Of a stretch of DNA of 64,000 nt, positions 36,915 through 48,165 are shown piece after piece. The translations under genes were made by a program, and so were the position numbers. The notes under the pieces are model-generated. The model made no database searches. It saw nothing but the letters and a program-made list of their open reading frames with translations, and was not told the DNA's origin. The stretch is from NCBI RefSeq assembly GCF_047511655.1, contig NC_133389.1:38547295-38611294 (forward strand), given 5' to 3'. The stretch comes from Castor canadensis. Its lineage: Eukaryota > Chordata > Mammalia > Rodentia > Castoridae. Positions within the stretch are counted from its first letter, which is position 1. Each line of letters begins with the position of its first letter.

Positions 36915-37249
36915 CAGGTTGAATACTGCTTATCGAAATTACTTGGGACCAGAAGGGTTTCTGATTTTGGATTTTGGGGAGTATTTTGTAACATCTGCAT
37001 ATAAATAATGAGATATCTTGGAGACAGGACCCAAGTCTAACCATGAAGTTCACTTACGGTTCATATAAGCCTCTTAAACACTGAATATAATTTTATACAA
37101 TGTTTTAAATATACTTGTGTTTTGATTGCAACATATGATATGAGATCAGGTGTGATATTTTCCATTTGTGGCATCAGGTTGGTCCTCAAAATGTTTTGGA
37201 TTTTGGAACATTTGGATTTCAGAGTTTTGGATTACAGATGCTCAACCTG
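36915..37249. mobile_element. MITE-like DNA transposon with inverted ends
   Basis: The left end CAGGTTGAATACTGCTTATC and the right end, reversed CAGGTTGAGCATCTGTAATC, form terminal inverted repeats; TTTTGGATTTTGG motifs occur inside both ends. TA precedes the left end, as expected for TA-target (Tigger/mariner-type) elements. No transposase is encoded. Confidence 0.7.
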
Positions 37250-38044
37250 TGTTTTCCCCCTGGAGTCCCTAAAACCCACTGACACCCAACTGGCCCTCAG
37301 TATATGATCTTGCTACCTCATTTGCCAGAAGACGGAGATATATGGCCGGTACGCTGGGGCTTCTGAATCTTTTGCTCTAGGAAATTACACTCATTTAAGC
37401 TCCCCTGCAGTATGCCATCCATTTTTCCAGTTCCTTCTCTACTGGCTCCTACTCAGCATACAAAAATACTCCCACTGCCAGTCCAGGAAGGATGCCTGGG
37501 TCTTACACTTCCTATTCAAGAGGAGTTTCTCAGTGCCTTCCCCATCGAGGTCTCTTTCCTTCCAGTCATCTCAGTACTTTCAATCTACCTCATCTTCACT
37601 TTTCTACTGAGGATGTTTTCCGGAAGGCACTTCAGTACCTGCCAAACTGTCATGGTCAATGGCAGCTTAGGTGATTCTCATCAGATGGAAGGATGACAGA
37701 AAATTCTCTATATTATGCTATTCTGTATATTCCAAATTTTATACAACAAAAATACAGAGGAAATTTTTTTTATTTTTAAAAAAATCATTTACCCGGTGCT
37801 CACAATCAAGGGTCTGAGGCTACTGCCAGGCAGGCACTTTGGCAGGCTGATTATGACTCAGCATAGACACAACTTACATCACTCAGTGTTAGTGATGATA
37901 CAACAATGTCACATCAACTCACCCTCCAAATCCTGTGTCAAGAATGATACTTCACTAGCTTAGTCGCCATTAATGTACAAAAAAAAATCAGCTTTCTCAG
38001 TACTGGGGCTACAGAATTGACTGCCTCACTTGCAAAGTTCTTAC

Positions 38045-38227
38045 CTTTTCTGTGGTTTCATAGTCCATTTTAAACGCCCAGAGGTGGAGCCGAGCCGAAA
38101 GTTCGCTGATGGAGGAGAGTATGAGGAGGAATTGCTCTGCACTGCCCAAGGGCACTTCAGGGTTGGCCAGTTGAGCTTCCTGGATTTTCTGCTTCTCCTC
38201 TTCGGTGGGAATCATGGTTAGAATTTT
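38045..38227 (-). CDS. FHOD3: FHOD3 exon D: FH2 domain core
   Basis: This exon of 183 bases is 61 codons, phase 0 at both ends (acceptor TCCAG, donor gtaaga). It encodes [19 protein letters not shown], then [16 protein letters not shown] and [20 protein letters not shown], ending YETTEK. This is the helical FH2 core in which the [10 protein letters not shown] motif is typical of the family. From memory human FHOD3 has Asp and Thr at two positions that are Glu and Ile here; both changes are mild. No frameshift or stop is seen. Confidence 0.95.
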
Positions 38228-38499
38228 CTGGAACGGTGGACCCAATTCTTTCTTAGTGATGGACCCAATTCTATCCTTCCATGTTTTCAAATTCCTATTA
38301 CAGTTTCCCAACTAGGTAGTAGAAATATTCTATTTTTAAATCACATACAGACATTATATTATCATAATTAAATATATGTTAAACAACTTGCCCCAAATTT
38401 TCTGAGCCTGACATGTGAAAGATATTTTAGGCAAAAAAGGGAGTGGAAGGTGAGAGAAAGATGAAAGAAGATTGAAGAACAACTCCCTGTTCCCTAAGA

Positions 38500-38577
38500 A
38501 TGGGGAATGGCGCAAGTGGTAGAGCGCCTGCCAAGTAAGCGTGAGGGTCTGGGTTTTGGTGGTTTCACTACCATCAA
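38500..38577 (+). mobile_element. ID-like SINE fragment
   Basis: GGCGCAAGTGGTAGAGCGCC followed by TGCCAAGTAAGCGTGAGGGT is ID-like without a clear A tail. Confidence 0.6.
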
Positions 38578-38949
38578 ACACATGACTGGAATATGTCAAG
38601 AATATCTGGTCTGTAGTACTTCTCATGGATTAATTTAAGAGCTTTACAAAAATTTTCCATTTACAAAGAACTCACATTGACTTTTGTTCATGCTGAAAAA
38701 CTTACATAGAAATGATAGTACTTTGAATAATATCAAACTCAAGTCTAAGGAAAAAAGTAATTATGGAGTTTATAAAGAGAAATATCTACCTGCTAGTGAG
38801 TACAGTGTATCTTTTTATTTTTATTTGTTTCTGGTAAAAATCAAATGTGAAAGGCAGAAAAAGCAAAAAGAATAAGAATGATTATGATTCTTACAGGTTC
38901 AAATTCCTTAGCAATTATATTTTTAAAAAAGATAAAAATTCTCCTTTTT

Positions 38950-40590
38950 AACCTTACCATTCTTACTTAACATGTTATGGTATTCCTAGCCACGCACAAA
39001 AAGTGGGGGGATAAAAATCATACAGACTAGAAAAGGTAGAATTGTTCCTATTTGCAGATGACATGATTGTTTATATAGAAAATTTATGAAGAATCTACAA
39101 AAAAATTTCTAAAACAAAAAATGAGTTCAATAATGTTGCATGATGTAAGATAAAAATCTACTTTATTTCTACATATTGATAATGAAATTATTATAGGTCA
39201 TAAATTAATATATAATATTTATGATCTGTACTTTGAAACTAGAAAATGCTGATGAATGCAATCAAAGAGGATGTAATAATAAATGGAGAGAGCTTCCATG
39301 TTCATGAACTGAAAAACTCAGAGTCAAGATGTTAATTTCCTCCCAGATTTATCTATAGACTTAATTCTAACACTAGCAAAATTTTTGGCAGATATACAAA
39401 AAGCTGATTCTAAAGGTTATAGAGATAAGGGCAAAATAGTTTCTGCTGGGTATTGAGGGGGGGAGCGGGAGGGGGCGGAGTGGGTGGTAAGGGAGGGGGT
39501 GGGGGCAGGGGGGAGAAATGAACCAAGCCTTGTATGCACATATGAATAATAAAAGAAAAATGAAAAAAAAAATAAAGGTTATAGAGTAAGGAAGAAGAAC
39601 TAGGATAATCACAATGAATTTGAAAAAAAATAAGCTTAGAGGAATCACACTATCTGATTTTAACTGTAAAGCTATAGTAATTAGGACAATGTGACATTAA
39701 CAAAAAGATAGACATGCTGATCAATGGTACAGAAAAGTCCAGAAACAGGCCGACAAATATGGCCCACTGATCATGACAAAAGTGCAGACTATTCAACAGA
39801 GAAAGGATTATATTTTCAATAATAGTGTTGAAACAACTGTATTCCAAATGCAAAATAAATAAATAAACCTCAATTTAAACCTTCTTTTTTATATATAAAG
39901 AAACTCAAAATGAATCACAGATCTAAAATGAAAATACAACACCATAAAATTTTAGAAGCAAATGTAAGTAAAAATCTGTGTTTCACATTAGGCAAAAAAA
40001 TTCTTAGACATGATACCAAAACAGAAGAGACTGATGAAGTAAACTACATCCAAATTAATTTGTTTTTCTCCATGAAAGACAATGGTAAGATAATGAAAGA
40101 CAAACTATAATAAACAGAAGTTACCCCATGACCCTGCCATTCTACTCCTGAACATTTACTCTAGAAAAATGAAAACTTAGGTTGCCAAAACTGGGTCAAG
40201 TTAAACACTCTTCAGTGAATGAATAGATAAATTATGGTACATTCCTAGAATGGAACAATTTTCAGCAATAACTGGATGGTTCTGTAGATACATAGAATAA
40301 CTTGGACAAATCTCAAAGGCATCATGCTGACTGAATGAAGGCAATCTCAAAAAAGTTGCACACTGTCAGAGAAGTCAAAACTGTAGTGATGGAGAGGCAA
40401 CTGTGGTTGCCAGGGACTACAGGATGCAACTACCAAACGGTAACACAGCAGTGTCACGGGGAAACGAGGCTGTTTTAAATCCTGATTGCAGTGATTATTA
40501 CAGGTGTTTATACATGCTTTAAAACTCATAGAACGGCATACCAAAAATGTCAATTTTATTCTACATTACACAAAAAATTATTTTTTAAAT
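38950..40590 (+). mobile_element. Old LINE-1, ORF2 part to 3' end, interrupted
   Basis: The frame around 39048-39085 gives FADDMIVYIEN, the reverse-transcriptase active-site region of L1 ORF2. The copy runs on through TTGGACAAATCTCAAAGGCA to about 40590. It is broken by stops and by a younger insertion at 39425-39572. It is an inactive fossil. Confidence 0.75.
39425..39572 (+). mobile_element. Young 5'-truncated LINE-1 tail nested in old L1
   Basis: A G-rich polypurine tract, then CCAAGCCTTGTATGCACATA, AATAATAAAA and an A tail look like an L1 3' UTR. The 14-mer TAAAGGTTATAGAG lies on both sides (39411-39424 and 39573-39586) without mismatch. Confidence 0.8.
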
Positions 40591-40712
40591 AGCAAAATAA
40601 GCTGGGCAATTGATACCAGCTAACAAATCTGTGTGTTTTTACAATGGTGCATCAGGATATATATTTTGGGTAGAAGCATCCGGAGTTTGAGGAGGCTCTT
40701 TTCTTAACTTTC

Positions 40713-40940
40713 CTTTTTTTTTTTTTTTCCTGGTGGGTCTGGGGTTTGAACTCAGGGCTTTGTGCTTATAAAGCAGGCACTGTACTGCTTGAGCCACACC
40801 TCCAGTACATTTTGCTTTGGTTATTTTTAGAGATGGGGTCTCTTGAACTAGTTGCCTGGCTATCCTTGAATCATGAACCTCCTGATCTCAGCCTCCCAAG
40901 TAGCTAGGATTACAGGCATGAGCCACTGGCACTTGGCTGA
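40713..40940 (-). mobile_element. Composite ID/B1 SINE
   Basis: T14 run, GGGGTTTGAACTCAGGGCTT, GAGCCACACCTCCAGTAC, then B1-like GTAGCTAGGATTACAGGCAT. Confidence 0.82.
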
Positions 40941-41260
40941 GGAGAGTATTAACAGGGAGGGATAGCTCTAGTTTATAGAAAGCCAGTGATGCACAATTGC
41001 ATTGAAGATGTATATTCTGAGTTGTAGTCAGACTGAGGTTGCAGAAAGTGATGCTTCAGACATGTCCTCCTTCAATCTGCTCTCCATTCTGGCTCCACAC
41101 TAAGGCTGGATGGGTAGAATTTGAGCATCAGAACAGATATCTAGCCAAAGTGCTTTTTGCTCACCCACTGCCTGGATAAAACCCCACTGTCCACATAGCT
41201 GGCATTAAAAAACAACCAGAACAATTCAAGCAGAAATTGCCTTAAAAACATTCATGGTTT

Positions 41261-41720
41261 GTTGGAATATCACTCAGCCATAAGGAAAAATGAAATTATG
41301 TCCTTTGCAGGAAAATGGATAGAACCGAAGCCACAATGCTAGGCGAGATAAGCCAAGCTCAAAAGAACAAATATCACATGTTCTCACTCACTTGTGGAAC
41401 ACAGACCTCAAACGATGATAGTACCACTAGAAATAATAATAATGATGGGAACACGAATGCCAACAGCTCTGGCAGGATCTGTGGGACTGAGGAGTGGAAA
41501 AGGAAAGGATACTCAGGGGTGATGAGGATGAAGTAAGCTACATATAAACATATGAAGACAGCATGATGAAGCCAAACACTGAAAAGAGAGGAGGCAGGAG
41601 GAGGGAATGGAAATATAATGGAGAGTTGAACTTGTTTAAAGTAACTGTACATGTATATAGAATTATCAAAATGAAATCACCTCGTATTATTCATGTATGC
41701 TAATTAAAAAATTAAATTAG
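41261..41720 (+). mobile_element. LINE-1 3' end with target duplication
   Basis: GGAATATCACTCAGCCATAA and CAGGAAAATGGATAGAACC mark the end of ORF2, followed by a purine-rich 3' UTR. AAAACATTCATGGTTT (41245-41260) and AAAACATCCATGATTT (41721-41736) flank it, 14 of 16 alike. Confidence 0.82.
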
Positions 41721-42412
41721 AAAACATCCATGATTTGAACTCAGCTAGTTATCAAAAGGAAAGCTTCACTAAAACTATATTTTAATTTCCTTATTCCTTA
41801 AATTGTTTTAGGCATGACAAGAATTCCAGAACAAAATCTTGCCAATACCTTTTATAATCTTCAGAAGACATTTTCTTGCAATGATTTTTGCTGCTTTGTT
41901 CCTCTGAGAAAGTAATCAAACATTTTTACTTTTTAGCTTCTCTGACTAATTTAAACCATTTGGTCACTGTTGAAGATTTATGAGGTTGCCTCCTGCCAGT
42001 TTACTTATTTTTTTTTTTACACATCACTGACAATAAAAAAAGCCACAAGACAGTGAGACAGCAGGTCAAAGCCACCTCCTGTGAGCTGGTGGCCCTTTGT
42101 TCCACAAGCAAATGATAATGGGATGCATACAAGATGGGATTTCTGACTGACTTTTCTATCACATCAATAGGTTTATTGATAATTTTATGATCACCATCTG
42201 GTTTTGCAGGAAAAGAAACATCAAAAAAGACCACAATGTGATAACCTCAGTGTTTGTAGTTTTCTCCCATTTATATCTGAAAGGCCTATTTCAGAGAAAA
42301 ATGCAAAATTATCCATTTTAATGGTTTCAAATACTATTGAGTTTGACCATTTCACTTACCTACCAATGACACCATAACCAGGAATCATTTTGCTTGGTGA
42401 TTTTGTTTTCAT

Positions 42413-42495
42413 TTGTATAGTACTGGGGTTTGAACTCAAGGCCTTGAGCTTGCTAGGCAAATCCTCTACCAATTGAACCACACCTCCAGCCCTTG
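42413..42495 (-). mobile_element. ID-like SINE
   Basis: Reversed ID: TACTGGGGTTTGAACTCAAG, TTGAGCTTGCTAGGCAAATC, CACACCTCCAGCCC. Confidence 0.75.
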
Positions 42496-43800
42496 CTTTG
42501 AACAGAACCCTGGCTACAACTTCAAATAAGAATCTACCATAAGGATTCTGGTGACAACAGCAGAAAGTTGGAGAACTCAGGGCTAAGCCTCATTTGCATA
42601 CAACTTGGTATATTCTCAGGAGAAAATGACATTCTACCTGTGTACTTACTTTCTTGTAGCAACTAAATAGAAACCTTAAAACACTTGGTAGTATCTTCTT
42701 TCATTCTAAGGATTCATTGTGGCTCAATAGGACAGAAATTATTATATTGAACTTGCAGATGAAACATAAAAACATATGCTGGAAGCTAGGTTTCAATAAC
42801 AAGGCAAAATTAGAGAACCACCTAGAGATTGGTCCTCATCTCCTAGCACCAGCTCCATAGTTGATGGGGATTCAACTAGAAATTAATGCATGGCTGAATC
42901 CAATTTTCAGAGTATTCTGGTTCCACAGTTCCACTGAGCCTTTCCACGGGCAGGCTTACCTGCGTGTGCTCGGTACCTGCTCAGACTCCTGAACACAGGC
43001 TTTGTGCAACACAAACTACTTAGAAAGATGCTCTAGTTTTTGGATGTATTTCTAAGGGAAACTTATGTTTCCAGGATGCTGTCAAGCATGACAGCCAAAT
43101 TGAGCCAAGCCAAATGTCATTTGAGACCATTTGATTATGCCACCCTTTGAGTAGACCACACTCTAAAAATAAAAAAAGGAAAAAGGAAAAAACTTTATAT
43201 TTCCATTTGTGATAATCTGAGGAAAATATCATTTAGCTCCTTAGAGATGGCCCTAAAATAATTTTCTAAACTTTAATACTCTTTTTCTTAATGAAGTGAA
43301 CTACTCCCTCAGGTTTGCATGAGGAACCCAGATGCATACCATTGGTTGCTAAGCAAAGCCACAGGATGTCATTTAATACAACCTAATTACATTTAGGGAC
43401 ACAGAGCTTTCAAATGGCCCTATTAAGCCATGGTGCCAGGCCACAGTGCATGTATCCAAGAAACAGACGGTTTGGCTGAAAGCCCTTTGGACATTAGCTG
43501 GAAATCTTATTAGCAAAGATCTGTAAGTTCACAACTGCCATCTCTTCTTAGTCTCAATTTAACTCTTTAATCACAAGACCACTAAACAAGGTCTGGGTGC
43601 TGGCCGGCACATGAATCTAGATCATCTATGTCACTAGGGTCCCTGAGATCAGTGTAGAGAAAACAGATGATCACAGGATGTCCTGGATTCCAAGTTTTCC
43701 AAAAGGGCCTTTTCTACTGGAATCTTCCCAACCATGTTCAAGAATTGCTGAGGGATATGCACAGTCCCTGGATTTCCACAAGCAGCCTCCTAATCCAGGA

Positions 43801-44017
43801 TTCTCAGTCCTGGAGCTTTCACCCCAGTGGGAAGTTTAACAATGTCTGGAGACATTCTGGAGGGTGGGCAGAGAGCTGAAGTGGGGGAGCGTAACCACTA
43901 ATATCTAGTGGGTAGAGGCCAGGGGTGCTGCTGAGCATCCCATAGTACACAGGGCCTCTGGACAACAAAGGTTTTCTAGCCCCAAACATCCATAGTATTG
44001 AGTTTGAGAAACTTTGC
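43801..44017 (+). mobile_element. MER5A-type hAT element
   Basis: AACAATGTCTGGAGACATTC, CTAGTGGGTAGAGGCCAGGG and GTGCTGCTGAGCATCCCATA occur in MER5A order, ending in TTTGAGAAACTTTGC. Non-autonomous and very old. Confidence 0.8.
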
Positions 44018-45263
44018 TTTAAAGGGAAACTGATAAAAATGTGCTCCAAGTGCTGTTGTGATGAAATACGTTGTGACACATGACACAACAAATCTTGTAA
44101 GAGCCTACCAGTGTTTTCTGTGGCTGACTTCTCACTTCCTATTGTTCCCTAGATCAGCTATTTCTGGGTGGATCACCATAGGTACCAGCACTGTGGGGTG
44201 CACTGTGTTGCTTCCTGCATGTTCCTCAGTCCCCCTTTGATTCTCTCTCATTCTGTGTGGCACATGGCCCAGGCCTAAGGGCTGCTCCTGGCCCAGCCAT
44301 CCCCAAGTCTCACAGTGTGGACCCAGGCTCTGGAGTTCATATCTGCTCAACCTCTCACAGGCTCGTGAGGTTAGCACAGACAATGCTGGAACTCATGTTC
44401 ATCATCAAGACAGGGAGTATAAAACTGGTATGTATCTCACAAGCTTTTGATGAGAATCTGAGTAAAGCACATAGCTGGTGCCTGGCCCACAATGTGAGAC
44501 CTGTGAAAGTCAGATCTACTGCTGTGTTTTATCCCAATACCCATCAGCATTACTGTTATTATCATCATTCCTTCCTGGATCAGAAGGGTGCTCAACTAGA
44601 AACTGGTTAGACAGGGAGAAAAAAAAATTTGGTTCATTCTAAAGTCCAAGTAATTTATTATACCTGAAACCTTCCCCCATCCAGGGAGAACTACATTTCG
44701 GGAAAGAACAAAAGCAAAACCCAAAGGACTCCCTCTCTCATGATGGATTTTAAAGTCCTCCTGACAGGGAGGGGAAGCATTTTTAAAAGAAGTTGTTGTC
44801 ATTTTTTCCTTCAATCCGGCTGGCTATATTTGAAGCCTCCCTCTGTAGGAATCTGTGCTTTTGCAATCTCTAAAGGACCATGGTAAGTAAACAGGACAGC
44901 TTGGAGCACCCCAGACCAAGGTCTTGTTTCTCCTCAATGAAAGACACTTTACCCAAGGTTCTTTCAGGATCAACCAGCAGCAGGCACTGCCCTTCTTCCT
45001 TGCTTCTATCCCACAGAGGGGATGCCTCACACAGAGCTCTGTCCTGCTCCTTCCAGTGCCGCTTTGTCTCTGTCTACTATCACCAACTCATTTCTTTATA
45101 CCAACTGCCCTGCTCCACCACATGCCCACCTGGACATGCTGCCTGCCTGACTCCAGGCTCAAGGCACTGCTTCCTTCCAGCCAGGAAGGAAATGCCTTTT
45201 TCTTCTGCTACCCCTTCCTGGAACAGGGTAGGCATGTTTCTCAGAGCAGAATTGCTTGGCCCT

Positions 45264-45725
45264 TTTCTAGGGCTGTCATAACAATGTACCACAAAGTAGG
45301 TGGCTTAAAACAGTATAAATCATTCTCTCATAGTTCTAGAAGCTACAAGTCCAAAATCAAGGACTTAGAGCCATGTTCTCTACAGAGGCTCTATGGGATA
45401 ATTGTTCCTTGCCTCTTTTTTTGGCTTCTGGTGCTTGCCCGTAATCTTTGGCATTCCTTGGCTTGTAAACACATTGCTCTAATTTCTGCCTATGTCGTCA
45501 CATGGCATTCTATTCTTTGTCTCCCTGTGTGTTCTCTGACTTCCAGTGGCAGTCTCCTCTGTGTTTGTGGGCAAACTTCTTCTAAGGATATCAGACATCA
45601 GATTTAGGGCCCATCCTATTCCAATGTTACCTTAACTTGATTATACCTAAAAGATCCTATTTCCCAGTACGGTCACATTCTAGGTGGGCATGAATTTGGG
45701 GGGGACACTATTCAACCCAGTACAA
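45264..45725 (+). mobile_element. Old interspersed repeat, LTR-like, fuller copy
   Basis: GGCTGTCATAACAATGTACC, AGGTGGCTTAAAACAGTATA, GGCATTCCTTGGCTTGTAAA, GATTTAGGGCCCATCCTATT and CTATTCAACCCAGTAC mark the same family as 258-757. The 227-codon open frame crossing it is accidental. Confidence 0.65.
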
Positions 45726-46772
45726 GTCTAGATGAGCAGTTTTCCTTGTGGAGGTTTTTCTTTACAAAGCAAAAAGGCACACGTGGCCTGATGGATTCCA
45801 AACCCTGTACACACTGTGTGCCCACTACTCCCTCCCACACCTAGGGCTGTGGGTGAATCTGGCACTGTGGCATAAGCTCTTCCTCATTTCTGACTTTTCT
45901 GGCAAAGGCTTGTTCTCCCTCTCTGGAGTCAGGCTTCACTGGCTTCCTGCATGCTCAGCTCTTTCAATAAGAGTGACCCCAATCATGGAAGGATTTAAGG
46001 AGTGCAGGGATCCTTTCCAATAGATGGCCAGTTTGAATGTCACCAAGCAGCTTCCCTAGTCTTATGCAGTGTGACCTCAGGCTACATCTCCTCTCTGCAG
46101 GAATCTGTGGTCTGGCCAGTAGCTCTGTTTATACTTCTTCCATTATTAGAATTAGAGATTCCACCTGCCACAAACTGGCACATACCCACAGTGAAGGGAG
46201 AGCATTGCCAGGTGTAAGAACAAGAACCTTGGCACAGCAAATAAGCCATGGTTCCAGCTGGGCTGCCTACCACACAGTCACAGCCATGTCACCCAACCTC
46301 TTTCTACTTTTGGTATCTAGATCAATAAGTGCTTCAGATTATCAAATGAGAGACATCTGTACATATCAACACATTCCAAGAGACAAAGTCCTTTCCACGG
46401 AGATAAGTACATATTGAAGCCCCATATTTGCAAGTGTTTCTGAAACATATCTGTTGTCAAATGATGTGAAAGACAATACCAGAAACCTCATAAGGAGGTT
46501 ACAATTGTCATTTTCCACTTTGAAGTAGTCAGAGGGTGGGCAGAGAGAGGTCCATAAATGAGTCAGATAATAAGGATTCTCCCAGGCAAAGTGAGGCTCA
46601 CCTCACTCAGAATAAACATAAGAATTAGTAACATTATTCAGAGTCTGGTTGAGGACAGAAAAATGGCAAGCCATCCTATGAAGGAAGTCATAAGGGTGTA
46701 ATGATGTGATGTAAATTTTATGTATGGGCTATATTATAGAACACAAAGAATGCTTGACAGAAGTTCTTTTAC

Positions 46773-46931
46773 CTCAATTCCTTCTTTGTTTAAGGCATAT
46801 TCATCAAAATTCAAAATAGCTATCTTAATTGTCCTTGGAGGGGGCAGCACCGTCAGACCAATATTGATGGCATTGCTCCTCTTGGAATCTAGAACGATGA
46901 TCTCCTGCCTTTTTCCATCTGCAGCAGTTTT
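46773..46931 (-). CDS. FHOD3: FHOD3 exon C: FH2 domain, actin-contact segment
   Basis: This exon of 159 bases is exactly 53 codons, phase 0 at both ends (acceptor TCCAG, donor gtaaaa). It encodes [19 protein letters not shown], then [20 protein letters not shown] and [14 protein letters not shown]. The NIGLTVL stretch is where other formins carry the conserved FH2 isoleucine needed to bind actin (placed by recall, not by alignment). The Ile is present, so the domain looks active. An in-frame read-through of the donor would add only a short tail before a stop. Flanking introns are 11.6 kb and 8.5 kb, so this is an isolated exon among repeats. Confidence 0.95.
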
Positions 46932-47784
46932 CTGGATGATAGAACAAGGAAAACCAAAGATTAGTGCATCATCTTGGGTCCTTTCTGTGCTCATTATTAA
47001 AAGCAAACTCACTCCTTATTTAGTGATGAAAACAAATGGCCCTGATTCAGCTTAGGGAAGAACTGGCTACTGCTCAGCACAGAGGAAAGAGATCAAGGAT
47101 TTGGTGCTGAGAAGCCGCCAAGCTTGGGTCAGCAATGGAACTTCACAAGTCAGACACATTACAAAATAAAATTGATTTTCCTTCTATCAGGAAAAATGTG
47201 ATATTTTGCAAGGAGAAAGAAAACCTGTTTTTTTCCATAAAAGCAGTGAAAACAAAACTAGAACCTTTCAGCGTTACTTTCCTGTGGGCTGCAAGGTGTC
47301 AGAATGTGCCTTGATTGGCCTACTACGTATGGTGTGTGCCTGGAGAATTGCGTACACATGCTAAGCAGACAGACTGAGGGGAAGAGTCCAGCATGGCTGG
47401 CCTCTGAGCATCTCAGATCCCTGGCTGCACTGTCTCAGGCCTTCCCTCACCATTCAAATTTCCTATGCCCTTTAGACCAGACTATCTCCATCTTTCCGCC
47501 ACGCTTAGCCATCTGTGTTGCTGCCCATTGGGGGTGGTGAAGTGGGGCTTCTTCTCTTCCAAGGAAGATAAACAAAAACTTCTGTACTGACGAAGAGGAG
47601 TGAGGAACAAGTAGGCACAGAGACCAAAGAGAACAGGGGACCAAGGGGTCCTAACATTCTCATAGTGTCTTTGTTTGCGTGGCTTCCTGGCTAGCGTGGG
47701 TAACCATCAGAGGTAGGCCCGAGGCCTCCCTCATCCTTGTGGTCTGCCTAGGGCTAGTATTTAGTCAAACTCAGTAAGTGTGCA

Positions 47785-48165
47785 TTACAAACTGAATGTT
47801 TCTATCTTCTCCAAATCATATGTTGCAGTCATAACTCCTAATTTTATGGTATTTGATGGTATTTGGAGGTATAGCCTTTGGAGTAATTAGATTTGGGTGA
47901 GGATCTCAAGAGTGGGGTACTTATGATAGGATTAGTGTCCTTACAAGAAAAAAACAGAGAACTAGCTCTCTCTCCTTCCACTATACAGCAAGAAACTGGC
48001 CTCTGAAAGCCTGGAAGACAGCCCTCACCAGGAGCCAAATTGGCCAGCACCTTGATCTTGGACTTTCCCAGTCTCAAGAACAAGAAGAAATAAATTTCTG
48101 TTGTTTAAGCTATCAAATTTATGGTGGCTTATTATGGAGGCCTTGGCAAACAAAGACTGAGACAA
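47785..48165 (+). mobile_element. MLT1-type MaLR LTR
   Basis: GGAGGTATAGCCTTTGGAGT, GGATTAGTGTCCTTACAAGA, CAGCACCTTGATCTTGGACT and AATAAATTTCTGTTGTTTAA are in MLT1 order. Antisense to FHOD3. Confidence 0.82.

Larger units (their letters stand above)
36058..38044 (-). other. FHOD3: FHOD3 intron D-E (2.0 kb)
   Basis: Donor gtaaga, acceptor GAAAG. It holds a short TCTG/TC run and a MITE-like DNA transposon with inverted ends. Confidence 0.88.
38228..46772 (-). other. FHOD3: FHOD3 intron C-D (8.5 kb)
   Basis: Donor gtaaaa, acceptor TCCAG. The half nearest exon D is mostly L1 (one old copy with a nested young tail, and a second L1 tail), with SINEs. The other half has a MER5A-type fossil and an old LTR-like repeat. 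41737-42410, 42496-43800 and 45726-46772 show nothing I can name. Confidence 0.88.

Noticed and set aside
38950..40590. An active L1 reverse transcriptase
   Set aside because: Only pieces of ORF2 remain, with stops, frameshifts and a nested insertion.
44924..45607. Plus-strand open frame of 227 codons, the second longest
   Set aside because: It runs through an old interspersed repeat (45264-45725), has no recognisable domain and no splice or promoter context.
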